Positions 17,181 through 26,344 of a stretch of DNA of 64,000 nucleotides are shown piece by piece. Numbering within the stretch: the stretch's first letter is position 1; each line of letters begins with the position of its first letter. The stretch is from Methanocorpusculum sp. UBA424 (GTDB lineage: Archaea; Halobacteriota; Methanomicrobia; Methanomicrobiales; Methanocorpusculaceae). The notes under the pieces are model-generated. The model saw only the letters and a program-made list of their open reading frames with translations, did not search any database and was not told the origin of the DNA. The position numbers were made by a program, and so were the translations under genes. The stretch is taken from positions 95,352 to 159,351 of the forward strand of contig DAHC01000015.1 of the NCBI GenBank assembly GCA_002498375.1. The letters are read 5' to 3'.

Positions 17181-17714
17181 ATGACCGACCCTACACATAC
17201 AGATGATTCAGGCTACTGGTTTTCCGCCGGCGAACGCGAACGTGATGCGGGAAATTTCCGTCAGGCGCAGCTGTGTTTCGAGCGGGCGGCGGTACTTTCT
17301 CCTTACAATGCCGTGTACTGGTCTGAGTTGGGTCTGGTGATGTATGAAAATGATGAATCCGGAGCTGATGCTCTTCGCTGTATCCGTCATGCTCTTGAAC
17401 TCGACCCCCGTTGTGCTGCGATCTGGTGTGCAAAGGGTGTGATCCTCTTTCGTCAGGGAGATCCTGAAGCCGCTGTCGTGGCGTTTCAGAGGGCAACGAA
17501 TCTGAATCCCCGCGAGGCAGATTACTGGATGAATCTCGGCCTTGCCTATGCCGCTCTCGAAGAGTACCATCCGGCATGCCAGGCCTTTGAGATCGGGATC
17601 GAGATCGTTCCAACCGATGTCAGTTTCTGGGAACGAAAAGGAACCGTCCTTCTTGCCCTCGGTGAAAAAGAGCGCGCAGAACACTGTTTTGCCAATGCCC
17701 GCCGCTTTGCCTGA
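17181..17714 (+). CDS. TPR repeat protein
   Basis: 177 residues made of about four tetratricopeptide repeats. Examples are GNFRQAQLCFERAAVLSPYN, DALRCIRHALELDPRC, AAVVAFQRATNLNPRE and PACQAFEIGIEIVPTD, each with the small-residue and Pro spacing of TPR helices. There is no signal peptide or other domain, so it is a cytosolic scaffold for protein contacts. It starts 68 bp after the methyltransferase gene and is convergent with ppx, which ends 10 bp later. Confidence 0.85.
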   Translation: MTDPTHTDDSGYWFSAGERERDAGNFRQAQLCFERAAVLSPYNAVYWSELGLVMYENDESGADALRCIRHALELDPRCAAIWCAKGVILFRQGDPEAAVVAFQRATNLNPREADYWMNLGLAYAALEEYHPACQAFEIGIEIVPTDVSFWERKGTVLLALGEKERAEHCFANARRFA

Positions 17715-17724
17715 GGGTAGTATT

Positions 17725-18642
17725 TTATCCCGATCGGATCACACCTGCCGTTTCGAGTTTATGATAGAGATATCCGTCACGCACTCCCGATCTGCTGACG
17801 ATCACGGTGTTGCTGGAATAATATCCGGCAATCGTCTGCAGAATGATCATTCCCGGAACAAGCGTATGGATTCTTTCGGGAGCAACCTTCAGTATCTGAG
17901 AGATCGCGGTTTTTCGGTTCGTTTCAGCCAGATCGATCATCTTTTGGAGATCGCGGCAGGAATATTCGGCACCAGTTGATCCTTTTCCGTTCAATAGATG
18001 ATTCAGACGGCAGCTTGCCCGTATCGTGCCGCCCACGCCGCATATGATATCGGTGGGAATAGGTTTGCAGGGAAGAGGAATAGAAGCAAGCTGCGCAGTT
18101 ACCTCCTTTTCGATAGCCTTTCGTTCCTCGGCGGCCGGGAGAAGGTCGGAGACAAATGTAGTATAGGCATTCAAAGAGCCGATCGGCAGCGATTCTGTGG
18201 TGATTATCTCATCATCTTTGTAAAAAACCAGTTCGGTGCTGCCCCCGCCGATGTCCACCAAAAGACCGTCATGCATTTCGATCGTCTGCGTCGCTCCGTA
18301 ATAATCGAATACCGCCTCCTCTCTGCCGCTTATCACATCAACATCGAATCCCGTCTGTTTCTTGATCTCTGACGTGACTTCCAGCGTATTTTCTATGTTT
18401 CGAAGCGAGGCGGTAGCAAATATATACAGACGTTCGACCCGCACGTTCTCAAGAATCATCTTGAAATCGTTCAGGACGTCAACAGCTTTTTGGATACCTT
18501 CCGGGGTGAGACGCCGTTTTTTTACATACCCGACCAGCCCCGCCGTATGTTTTTTGCTGAGCTTTGGCACAATCGTGTTGTCGATTACTTTGTACAGCAC
18601 CAGACGCACCGTGTTGGAACCAAGATCTATTACACCGTACAT
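17725..18642 (-). CDS. ppx: Ppx/GppA family exopolyphosphatase
   Basis: 305 residues. The ASKHA ATPase-fold motifs are visible: phosphate-1 YGVIDLGSNTVRLVLY at the start, phosphate-2 LLVDIGGGSTELVFY (about 125-139), and GVGGTIRASCRL (about 202-213). SLPIGSLNAY follows as usual. It lacks the C-terminal HD-type domain of long Ppx enzymes, so it is the short two-domain form. It releases phosphate from polyphosphate, or hydrolyses pppGpp in bacteria. With ppk1 in the same window, polyphosphate is the likely substrate. Confidence 0.88.
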   Translation of the reverse strand: MYGVIDLGSNTVRLVLYKVIDNTIVPKLSKKHTAGLVGYVKKRRLTPEGIQKAVDVLNDFKMILENVRVERLYIFATASLRNIENTLEVTSEIKKQTGFDVDVISGREEAVFDYYGATQTIEMHDGLLVDIGGGSTELVFYKDDEIITTESLPIGSLNAYTTFVSDLLPAAEERKAIEKEVTAQLASIPLPCKPIPTDIICGVGGTIRASCRLNHLLNGKGSTGAEYSCRDLQKMIDLAETNRKTAISQILKVAPERIHTLVPGMIILQTIAGYYSSNTVIVSRSGVRDGYLYHKLETAGVIRSG

Positions 18643-18734
18643 CGAGGTGATTCCTCCAAAATCATACTTGGTTCTTATCTTACACGCAACGCATCTTAAT
18701 AATATTCTATAGAAAAAAAGGAGTGTATGGAGTA

Positions 18735-19202
18735 TCAGTTACCGAGTTGACGGATAACATTGACCATTTCGATCGCGCCGACCGCTGCATCGAAGCCTTT
18801 GTTTCCGACCTTTGATCCGGCACGTTCGATCGCCTGTTCGAGATTGTCCGTTGTCAGAACACCAAACATGACCGGGATTCCTGATTTCAGCGAGACCGTC
18901 GCTATGCCTTTTGTGACTTCATTGCAGACATAATCGTAGTGGCTGGTCGATCCGCGGATCACGGCGCCAAGGCAGATTACTGCATCGTATTTTTTGGATT
19001 CTGCCATCTTTTCTGCAATCAGCGGGATCTCGAATGCGCCGGGAACCCAGGCAATTTCGACATCGTCATCTGCGACATCATGTCTTTTGAGAGCATCGAG
19101 AGCCCCTCCGAGTAATTTCGATACGATAAACTCATTGAATCTTGCAGCAACGATACCTATTTTGATGTTTTTTGAAACCAGATTTCCTTCGTAAACTTTC
19201 AT
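18735..19202 (-). CDS. ribH: 6,7-dimethyl-8-ribityllumazine synthase
   Basis: 155 residues, normal length. It condenses the ribityl-pyrimidine amine with 3,4-dihydroxy-2-butanone 4-phosphate. Typical segments are [55 protein letters not shown] and [20 protein letters not shown]. His88-type catalysis fits SHYDYV. It is the last gene of a ribE-ribB-ribH run; ribB ends 10 bp upstream. Confidence 0.95.
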
Positions 19203-19212
19203 GATAATCTCC

Positions 19213-19872
19213 TTAACAGTCCATAGGACTCATCTTCTTCTGTTCAACTGGAAGAGCTGCAGCTTCCTGCTTTCTCCGGTAGGCCTGGAGATCTTTGATG
19301 GTCACAAAGATCAGGTTATACTGCTCGGCCATCGAAATAAGTTCCGGAGTCCGCATCATTTCACCGTTGTCCGCCATGATCTCGCAGCAGAGTCCTGCTT
19401 CTTTGAGTCCTGCCAGTCTCATGAGATCGACGGTTGCTTCTGTATGTCCCTCACGTTCGAAGACACCGTTATCCTTTGCCTGAAGCGGGAACATATGTCC
19501 CGGTCTTCGAAAATCCTCCGGCCGTGCATTCGGGTCGATACATTTGCGTGCGGTGATGCCGCGTTCGACCGCCGAGATGCCTGTCGTGGTATCGACATGA
19601 TCGATCGAGACCGTGAATGCCGTTTCGTGGTTGTCGGTATTTTTTACAACCATCGGCGGAAGGCAGAGTTTTTCGACGAGGCTTCTCGCCATCGGCATGC
19701 AGATCAGCCCTCGGCCGTATTTTGCCATGAAGTTGACATTTTCCGTCGTGGCATGTTCGGCGGCACAGATCAGGTCACCTTCGTTCTCTCGGTTCTCATC
19801 ATCGGTGACGATGATCATCTGTCCGTTCCGAAGAGATTCCAGGGCCTCTTCGATCGTGTTAAATGTAAACAT
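19213..19872 (-). CDS. ribB: 3,4-dihydroxy-2-butanone 4-phosphate synthase
   Basis: 219 residues from the ATG at 19872, which directly follows the ribE stop. The signature [14 protein letters not shown] (about 23-36) contains the acidic metal site; [26 protein letters not shown] and [16 protein letters not shown] are all present. It converts ribulose 5-phosphate to the four-carbon unit of riboflavin. A longer start would overlap ribE and lacks conservation. There is no GTP cyclohydrolase II fusion, as expected in archaea. Confidence 0.95.
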
Positions 19873-19874
19873 AG

Positions 19875-20525
19875 CTAAAATCCTGCTTTGCTGAGGTATT
19901 CCTCGGTTATCACGCACTTCTGCGGCTCATTTTTCTGTCTTTTGGCAATGAACCGTTCGACGTATTTTCCAATCATATCACACTCCAGATTTACTGCATC
20001 TCCTTGCGATTTCATGAGAAGAGTGGTGGATTTTTCCGTGTGGGGAATGATTGCAACGCTGAATGAATCCTGCGTTACGGCAGCCACGGTCAGACTGATC
20101 CCGTCGACCGCGATGGATCCTTTCTCAACGATGTATTTGAGTATCTCCGGACCTGCAGTAAACGTGATCCAGACAGTTCGCTCATCCCGGCGGATCGTGG
20201 AAATTATGCCTGTTCCGTCAACATGCCCCGTGACAATGTGTCCTCCGAAGCGGCCGTTTGCGGACATGGCACGTTCGAGATTCACGGAACTTCCGGTTCT
20301 GAGAGCTCCAAGCGAGGTTCGTGCGAGTGTTTCGCTCGTGGTGTCGGCATCGAAACTTTGCCGGTTCAGTCCGCTTACGGTAAGACACACACCGTTTACA
20401 GCAACGCTGTCTCCCAACTTCAGGTCTTCAAAAATCCTGTTTCCCTGAATGGAAAGGACAGAGGAGTTTTGACCTTTCATGATTCTGGTCACAGTTCCAA
20501 TCTCTTCTACAATTCCGGTGAACAT
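19875..20525 (-). CDS. ribE: Riboflavin synthase, bacterial alpha-subunit type
   Basis: 216 residues with the two lumazine-binding domains of the bacterial trimeric enzyme. It starts [12 protein letters not shown], and the internal duplication shows as [10 protein letters not shown] (first domain) and [10 protein letters not shown] (second domain), with [12 protein letters not shown] between. It dismutates two lumazines into riboflavin. Many methanogens instead use a pentameric riboflavin synthase related to RibH. No FMN riboswitch-like structure is evident upstream (20526-20679). It is first in the run with ribB and ribH. Confidence 0.94.
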   Translation of the reverse strand: MFTGIVEEIGTVTRIMKGQNSSVLSIQGNRIFEDLKLGDSVAVNGVCLTVSGLNRQSFDADTTSETLARTSLGALRTGSSVNLERAMSANGRFGGHIVTGHVDGTGIISTIRRDERTVWITFTAGPEILKYIVEKGSIAVDGISLTVAAVTQDSFSVAIIPHTEKSTTLLMKSQGDAVNLECDMIGKYVERFIAKRQKNEPQKCVITEEYLSKAGF

Positions 20526-20679
20526 GATTATTTACTCCTGTGCAGGTTGAACCAGCCTTAGTATTTATTCGACTCGTACACATATAATCATTCCTCTATT
20601 TGAGTTGCCAATCAAAAATGAGTTGAGTTAATCTGACAGCACCATGGATTTATAGGCGGTCACTTCCTTCATACTACTC

Positions 20680-20853
20680 ATGACACAGAATATAGAGGAC
20701 ATCCTGCATGCTGAAGAGATTGGGACAACGATCTCCTGCGGCAAAGCACATATGATCGCTGAAAAATATCAGATTCCTCTAACCGAGATCGGCAGCTGGT
20801 GTATGAAAAACAACATCAAGATATCTCACTGCATGCTTGGCTGCTTCAAATAA
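20680..20853 (+). CDS. Small Cys-containing conserved protein
   Basis: 57 residues, starting MTQNIEDILHAEEIGT and ending HCMLGCF plus Lys. It contains ISCGKAHMIAEKYQIPLTEI and SWCMKNNIKI. The pattern of one Cys near 20, one near 42 and a C-terminal CxxxCF resembles a short conserved archaeal family with a helix-turn-helix-like core that I have seen near molybdopterin enzymes. TATA-like TTTATAGG lies at 20649-20656, a normal distance before the ATG. Its last 8 bp overlap the end of the convergent fdhA-like gene. Real gene likely, function unknown. Confidence 0.6.
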   Translation: MTQNIEDILHAEEIGTTISCGKAHMIAEKYQIPLTEIGSWCMKNNIKISHCMLGCFK

Positions 20854-22870
20854 TTTTCCGGATCCGCACCGGCTGCATACGGGCGGCAGCATCCAGCGAC
20901 GTATTCTGGATCAGGTCTCTGCTCTGTGCATCCACATAATGTGACGGCATAAACACCGTTTTTTCCAGAATCTCATCAGTGATTCTGACAGTTCCAGAAA
21001 AAATCTCGTCTTTGGTTTCGATCTCCACCCTGTCCCCCCCGCTGATCCCTAGTTCTTTTGCATCCTTTGGGTGGATCTCGATCCAGTTTGCCGTCTGCGT
21101 ACTGCTCCGGGTCATCTTCCCGGTATCCCAGTGGAAGATGCACCTCCCCATAGAAAACAGAAACGGAAACTCAGGCGTCGTATCTTCGCAGGTTCGCGTC
21201 CACTCCGCAGGAATGAACCGGGCTTTCCCGTTTACCGTGGCAAATTTTTCGGCATAGAGCTGCTCACTTCCTGCTTCAGTGATTGGCCACTGCATACCTT
21301 CCGGCCGCCCGACTTCATCGTATGTCATCCCGGAATAGATCGGGGTCATCCGCACGATCTCGGCAAAGATCTCTCCGTATGATCTCCAGGGAAACTGCTC
21401 TGCATATCCCATCTTTTCTGCAAGGAGCGTGAGGATCTCCCAATCCTGCTTTGCCTCCCCGATCCCCTCCTGAGCTTTCTGCAGCCGCTGGACGCGGCGT
21501 TCCGTATTCGTCTGGGTTCCGTCCCTTTCTGCAAAACATACTGCCGGCAAAATGACATCAGCAAACTCTGCAGTCTCATTTAGAAAAATATCCTGAACCA
21601 CCACGAACTCCAGATGAGAAAATGCCTCCCGTGACTGGGTCAGGTCGGAGCTTGAAAGCACGGGATTCTCGCCGAGAACGTACATGGCTTTGATCTCGCC
21701 CGTGTTCTTCTGCAGACGATCCATCATCTCCGTACTGTCGAGTCCGCGGGTCGGTCCGGCGATCCCGTCTGTAAACTTCCATTCCCGGGAGAAAAATGCG
21801 TGGGCTTTCGGATCATCGACCCGCTGATATCCCGTAAAGTATTCGGGGAGGATCCCCATATCGCAGGCCCCCTGGATGTTGTTCTGTCCCCGAAGGGGGG
21901 ATACGCCGGCTCCTTTCTTTCCGATGTTTCCGGTTAAGAGCTGAAGATTAGCAATGGCATGAATGACGTCATCCCCGTTCCCGAATTTCGTGACTCCGGT
22001 TGAATAGATGATTGTGCATGCTTTTGCCGAAGATATCCATTCCGCGGCCTGGAGGATCGCCTCGGGAGAGACGCCTGTTGCCTTGGAGACATGGTCGAGA
22101 TCGTAGGCCGGTTGTATGATCCGGTCATAAAATGCCGGATACCCCTCTGTCCGTGCTGCGATGAATCCGGCATCTTCCCAATGGTTTTTGCAGATTACCT
22201 GCATTATCCCATTCAAAAGGGCAACATCCGAGCCGTTGAAGAACTGCAGGTTCAGATCAGCGGTCGAGCCGGTGAACGTCTTCCGCGGATCCGCACAGAT
22301 ATATTTGGCGCCCTTCTGCTGGGCCATAATGATCGCCCGCCCAATCAGGGGGAACTGACGAAACACGTTTGAGCCGAGAACGAGAATACAGTCTGCTTCT
22401 GCGATATCCGAGATACTATTCGTCATTGCGGGATACCCGAACGAATCGATGAGGGGCTGGACGGTCGATGTGTGGGACAGACGTTCGCAATGATCGATAT
22501 TGTTGGTTTTTAGGACGCCGCGTGCGAACTTCATCATCACATAGTTGTCTTCGTTGGAGACACGCGGGGAGGAAAGGATCCCGATTTCTGAAGGGAGATA
22601 CGTTTTCAGTCGGTCCGCCGTATAGGTTAGTGCCTCTTCCCAGGAGACTGTTTCAAGAATCCCCTTCCTTCTTATCATGGGATGCGTGAGACGATCCGGC
22701 GAGTTGACGAACTCGGCGGCGGAGAGACCGCGGGCACAGAGTTTACCGGCGTTTACCGGGGATCTTGGGTAGGGATGCACACCACGGACCCGCCCGTCTG
22801 CTGCTGCTAGCAAGAGGCTGCATCCTGTTCCGCAGTAGGGACAGATGGTTCGGATCAGACGAACATCCAT
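20846..22870 (-). CDS. Formate dehydrogenase alpha-like molybdopterin oxidoreductase (Ser at the Mo/W ligand site)
   Basis: 674 residues, full FdhA length. The N-terminal [4Fe-4S] site is Cys10, Cys13, Cys17 and Cys45 (CPYCGTGC and KLCARG). Molybdopterin-binding segments include LVLGSNVFRQFPLIGRA, CADPRKT, LTGNIGKKGAGVSPLRGQNN and MHLPI-type C-terminal motifs such as SRDLIQNTSLD. The active-site loop reads NNIDHCERLSHTSTV: the residue aligned with the Cys or selenocysteine of FdhA, one before the conserved His, is Ser132 (TCC, 22475-22477). No FdhB gene lies nearby. Family is secure; formate activity is uncertain. Confidence 0.85.
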   Translation of the reverse strand: MDVRLIRTICPYCGTGCSLLLAAADGRVRGVHPYPRSPVNAGKLCARGLSAAEFVNSPDRLTHPMIRRKGILETVSWEEALTYTADRLKTYLPSEIGILSSPRVSNEDNYVMMKFARGVLKTNNIDHCERLSHTSTVQPLIDSFGYPAMTNSISDIAEADCILVLGSNVFRQFPLIGRAIIMAQQKGAKYICADPRKTFTGSTADLNLQFFNGSDVALLNGIMQVICKNHWEDAGFIAARTEGYPAFYDRIIQPAYDLDHVSKATGVSPEAILQAAEWISSAKACTIIYSTGVTKFGNGDDVIHAIANLQLLTGNIGKKGAGVSPLRGQNNIQGACDMGILPEYFTGYQRVDDPKAHAFFSREWKFTDGIAGPTRGLDSTEMMDRLQKNTGEIKAMYVLGENPVLSSSDLTQSREAFSHLEFVVVQDIFLNETAEFADVILPAVCFAERDGTQTNTERRVQRLQKAQEGIGEAKQDWEILTLLAEKMGYAEQFPWRSYGEIFAEIVRMTPIYSGMTYDEVGRPEGMQWPITEAGSEQLYAEKFATVNGKARFIPAEWTRTCEDTTPEFPFLFSMGRCIFHWDTGKMTRSSTQTANWIEIHPKDAKELGISGGDRVEIETKDEIFSGTVRITDEILEKTVFMPSHYVDAQSRDLIQNTSLDAAARMQPVRIRKII

Positions 22871-22983
22871 GTTGGTTATGTAAGTATGTGCGGATGAGTG
22901 ATATTATTCTTTATCCGTGGGAAGCAAAACGATCTCTTCCCGTACCCGATCCATTCATAATTCCTCATGTCCAATATGTATCC

Positions 22984-23302
22984 GCGTGAGAGGGAGCACA
23001 CGGCTGACGGTGGTCAATTCGAGACCGCTGAGGAAAGTCCTCCCACCACTCAGGTACACAGCCGTACGCAAGTACGGGTGGCGAGAGTCACAGCTCTGGA
23101 ACAGAAACGACACGTCCTCTTCTGAGCAATGAAACAGCAGGTGAAGCTGTTGAGCGTCGAGGCTGAGGGACCGATGGAACGGCGAATCTCTGTGGGTGCA
23201 AGTTGGAACAGGGTCGATACGGGTGCCTGACCCAATGATCCGGGTACAACGCTAAGCCGAATGCCGTAAAAACAGGAGGAGGCTTATCACTCCGACTCAC
23301 GC
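22984..23302 (+). ncRNA. rnpB: RNase P RNA (archaeal type)
   Basis: The universal core GAGGAAAGTCC is at 23029-23039, and the matching 3' conserved part occurs before the end. The ends pair: GCGTGAG (22984-22990) with CTCACGC (23296-23302), forming helix P1. Internal self-complementary stretches, such as the one around 23135-23158, fit the P-helices. Length of about 319 nt suits archaeal type A. It processes tRNA 5' ends. Open frames over this region are chance reads through RNA. Confidence 0.92.
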
Positions 23303-23370
23303 ATCTTCTTCTTTTGGTCCATTTCCGGTATCACTAAATAGCTTTGGCGCCGATTAAAGTCTGATTAAAC

Positions 23371-23856
23371 ATGGGAGGCAATTTTGAGTGTACACAGTGC
23401 GGGCTTTGCTGTCTTGGGATCGGGGAGATCGTCAGAATGGACAAACAACTCTCCCAGTACGGGTTTGTCGTAAAAAACGAAGTCGTCAGGGAGATGCGTC
23501 AGGCCCTCATCACGCCGGAATACCGGGAACTGTTTGATAACGATCACTCCGTTCAGGAGGAAAACAAATCTGCCTGTTTTTTTGTCCGGCGAAAGCCCGA
23601 CGGCAAATATGTCTGCACCATCCATCCGTACCGCCTCTTCATCTGTAAAGACTATCACTGCTGCGCTGCCCGGATCTGGAAAGGCGGCGAGGAACAAGGC
23701 CGGGTCAAAGGCCGCGTCTCGCTCGTCACGAAAGACGAGGAACTCCAAGGGATATGGCGGGAAAACGTCCAGAAACATCCTGATCCGTCCCGCGAATACA
23801 TCGCGTCCGTGATGGGGGAACACGGCTATTCTATTCTGTTCTATGACGGTGAATGA
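23371..23856 (+). CDS. YkgJ-family Cys-cluster protein
   Basis: 161 residues. The N-terminal ECTQCGLCCLGIGEIVRMD carries the CX2CX2CC cluster of the YkgJ/UPF0153 family, and a second group YVCTIHPYRLFICKDYHCCA follows at about 85-105. These eight or so cysteines probably bind zinc or an iron-sulfur cluster. Activity is unknown in this family. It overlaps the next small Cys protein by 14 bp, so the two are probably co-translated. Confidence 0.85.
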   Translation: MGGNFECTQCGLCCLGIGEIVRMDKQLSQYGFVVKNEVVREMRQALITPEYRELFDNDHSVQEENKSACFFVRRKPDGKYVCTIHPYRLFICKDYHCCAARIWKGGEEQGRVKGRVSLVTKDEELQGIWRENVQKHPDPSREYIASVMGEHGYSILFYDGE

Positions 23857-24100
23857 GATCCCCGTAAAAGACGGCGTTCTTGTCTGCACCGACGGACGGA
23901 CCGTCAGCCCGGAAAAATGCCGGATGTGCATGCATTCCCGCTACTTCGTGATCGACGGAAAACAGGAACGATCGCCGGCTCTCGCCTTATGTCAGGTCGA
24001 ACGGGTCACCACAATGCCCGACATTCCCCGCTCGACGGCGGTCGGCTGTGCGGAAAGGCGTGGAGACGGATTCCACAACGTCTCGAATATCTTCTCCTGA
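23843..24100 (+). CDS. Small Cys-containing protein, coupled to the YkgJ-like gene
   Basis: 85 residues. Cysteines at about 15, 26, 29, 50 and 69 include CRMC. The pattern looks like a small metal site split through the chain, but I do not recognise the family. The 14-bp overlap with the YkgJ-like gene is the main sign that it is translated. It is convergent with the next minus-strand gene, with only 2 bp between stops. Confidence 0.6.
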   Translation: MTVNEIPVKDGVLVCTDGRTVSPEKCRMCMHSRYFVIDGKQERSPALALCQVERVTTMPDIPRSTAVGCAERRGDGFHNVSNIFS

Positions 24101-24102
24101 AT

Positions 24103-24498
24103 CTAGGACCCGGCAGGCTTCACGCCGGTGATCCGTTCGATTTCGGCGCATGCTTTATTCAGATCGTCCATATAACAGCCGACCGATTCCTTGAACCCTG
24201 CATAGCCGTACACTGACTTCAGAGCGAACCCAAGTGCCCGGTCGCCGTCCTCCTCGGCGATCCTTCTTAGGAAGTAGACGATCATCTGGTCCCCGCCGGA
24301 CTGCTTGAAGATCCTGCCGTACCGCATATGGATATACATCGAGAAAAATACCTTGATCGTTTCCGGGCTCTGCTCGATGATCCCGGCCAGCTTTTCTGCA
24401 GCCTTGTTCGGTGCGACCTCTTCCCGATACACCAGTCTTGATACGAGATAGATCTTCTCGAGATCCTCCTCGCTCCACACAAAATCCTCAGCAGCCAT
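24103..24498 (-). CDS. Conserved hypothetical helical protein
   Basis: 131 residues, predicted to be nearly all helix (for example LEKIYLVSRLVYREEVAPNK, KAAEKLAGIIEQ, DQMIVYFLRRIAEEDGD). It has no signal peptide and no recognised motif. The composition and steady codon use suggest a real gene. Downstream it ends 2 bp from the convergent Cys protein; upstream it faces the HAD hydrolase gene. Function unknown. Confidence 0.6.
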   Translation of the reverse strand: MAAEDFVWSEEDLEKIYLVSRLVYREEVAPNKAAEKLAGIIEQSPETIKVFFSMYIHMRYGRIFKQSGGDQMIVYFLRRIAEEDGDRALGFALKSVYGYAGFKESVGCYMDDLNKACAEIERITGVKPAGS

Positions 24499-24585
24499 TA
24501 ATATCTATGTAGTGGGCTCTGCCCGATATATCTTTTGACTCTCGATTCGATATCCCTAAGTATTTCCGGGTGAGATGTGTATTCC

Positions 24586-25272
24586 ATGCAGACTCTGTTG
24601 TCCACCCCGTTCAAAGCCGTTCTCTTTGATATGGACAATACTCTTTTCGATTTCGTGGAGGCAATGAAAAAGGGCTGCGATGCGGCCGCCGCTTCGGTCG
24701 GGGAAGGGACCGGGGACGAACTTTTGAGCTATTATCTGCGGTGGAAGTATCATTTCGAGGACCACACGAATCTCCAGGATTTCATGATGGCCCACAACCG
24801 CTTTTCGGTGGAAAAATACTTCGAGGCGGTCGGCGCGTTCGACGAGGCAAAGATGAACTGCCTGACGGCATACCCGGGAATCGAAGGTGTCCTGACCGGT
24901 CTGCGGGATGCGGGATACAGTCTCGGGGTCGTGACGGATGCGTTCTCCTACGCGGCCGAACTGCGTCTCGAACATCTGGGTCTGAAGTCCTACTTCGATG
25001 TGGTCGTCGGATACGACACGACCGGCTACAAAAAACCGCATCACGCTCCCTTCGAATGCGCCCTCGATCTTCTCGGACTTTCCGCCCACGAGGCTGCCTA
25101 TGTCGGCGACTCGATACGGCGTGACATCGAACCGGTCAGATCTCTCGGCATGACGGCTGTATATGCGAAGTACGGGGACCGAAACTTTTTTGATCATCCC
25201 TCCCTTGCCTGCCCGCAGAAAGTACTCGTAGCGGACACGCCGGCTGATATTCTGCGGCTTTTACGACCATAA
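24586..25272 (+). CDS. HAD-superfamily hydrolase
   Basis: 228 residues. HAD motif I is LFDMDNTLFDF (DxDxT), followed by a helical cap, GVVTDAFSY near motif II, KKPHHAPFE as motif III and AYVGDSIRRDIEPVRSLG as motif IV. These fit a phosphoglycolate-phosphatase-like or nucleotidase enzyme, probably hydrolysing a small phosphate ester with Mg2+. A GTG at 24577 is an alternative start, but GGTGA sits a better distance from the ATG at 24586. It is followed 37 bp later by a beta-lactamase-fold gene. Confidence 0.85.
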   Translation: MQTLLSTPFKAVLFDMDNTLFDFVEAMKKGCDAAAASVGEGTGDELLSYYLRWKYHFEDHTNLQDFMMAHNRFSVEKYFEAVGAFDEAKMNCLTAYPGIEGVLTGLRDAGYSLGVVTDAFSYAAELRLEHLGLKSYFDVVVGYDTTGYKKPHHAPFECALDLLGLSAHEAAYVGDSIRRDIEPVRSLGMTAVYAKYGDRNFFDHPSLACPQKVLVADTPADILRLLRP

Positions 25273-25309
25273 ATATAGTAATGCTTCATTGCCAATATGA
25301 TAAAAACAC

Positions 25310-26344
25310 ATGATGCTTGATACAGATTTTTTAGCACGTATCGCTCCTTATATTGAACCCCTCACGGCCGAGGAACGTGCCGAATATATTGCGGAAGGCG
25401 AGGTGTCGGTAAAGATCCGGGAGAGGGAAGGGATTTCCCCGAAGGATTATCTCCAGCTGGTGGAAAATATCGGCCTCTATCTTGGTAAGACGACCGGCGA
25501 AGGCTTCGAGTCGAATTATCAGAAGATCCCGCTTGAAAACGGCAAGACTCTGCTCGTCATCCAGCTGCCGGGCGGCGGCAATCTGAATGTGTTTCTGACC
25601 CCCGAGGGCAAAATGATTCTCGATACGGGGTACGGCTGCTATTATAATGACTGCGAGCGAATGCTTCGTGCCGTTGGCGCCGGGGATTTTTCGGATGTGA
25701 AGTTCGTGGTCTGTACGCACGGCGATGCGGATCACTGCGGGGCGTCGGGGTATTTCCCGGTTACGCCGGTGATGCATCCGGTGACAAAAGCTCTTCTCGA
25801 GAGCGGAACCCGCGGCTATGCATCGCCGAACGGCCGCGAGATCTTAGAGAAGTTCTATACGACGACCATCAACACCTACTCCCGCATGAACGTGCCGGAA
25901 ACGGTCGAGTACTGTAAGACTGAGCAGGTTGGCAAACGCGGGCTTTTTCCGGTCATCGATTCGTTTTCGTTTGCGGATATGCAGTTCGAGGTGTGGGCAA
26001 GTCTCGGGGGCCACATTGCGGGTCAGATCTTTTTGTATGAGCCGCGCGAGGGACTGCTTTTCACAAGCGACGCGCTGCTGAACTTTGCCACACTCTCCAA
26101 GGCGCGTGCGGATTACAGTTCGATCGCCGATTCGATGATCGGATCGGTGAACGTGAACAGTGAGACGGCCAGAATCGAGAGACGCGAACTTATGCGGATT
26201 GCCAAAGAGTTTGACGAGGAACAAAAAGCCGCCGGCAAACGGCTTTTGATCTGCTGCGGCCATGGGGCAGTCTCTATTTTGGATGAGAACGGGATGCTTT
26301 CGCCGTACAGCGAGCCGCTTTATTACTCGGCAGGTTCCTGCTGA
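25310..26344 (+). CDS. Metallo-beta-lactamase-fold hydrolase
   Basis: 344 residues. The metal site HGDADH (His137, Asp139, Asp141, His142) is clear, with GGHIAGQIFLYEPREGLLFTSD further on supplying the later ligand His and Asp. About 90 residues precede the fold. The family ranges from glyoxalase II and flavoproteins to nucleases; no flavodoxin domain follows, so it is not an FprA oxygen reductase. Substrate unknown. It ends with a T-rich tract after the stop (26345-26385). Confidence 0.82.
   Translation: MMLDTDFLARIAPYIEPLTAEERAEYIAEGEVSVKIREREGISPKDYLQLVENIGLYLGKTTGEGFESNYQKIPLENGKTLLVIQLPGGGNLNVFLTPEGKMILDTGYGCYYNDCERMLRAVGAGDFSDVKFVVCTHGDADHCGASGYFPVTPVMHPVTKALLESGTRGYASPNGREILEKFYTTTINTYSRMNVPETVEYCKTEQVGKRGLFPVIDSFSFADMQFEVWASLGGHIAGQIFLYEPREGLLFTSDALLNFATLSKARADYSSIADSMIGSVNVNSETARIERRELMRIAKEFDEEQKAAGKRLLICCGHGAVSILDENGMLSPYSEPLYYSAGSC

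Noticed and set aside
20526..20679. Possible FMN riboswitch before the riboflavin operon
   Set aside because: I could not find the conserved RFN-element core or its paired helices in this gap.
22917..23300. Short open frames over 22.9-23.3 kb
   Set aside because: This is the RNase P RNA; the frames overlap the universal core and the P1 helix.
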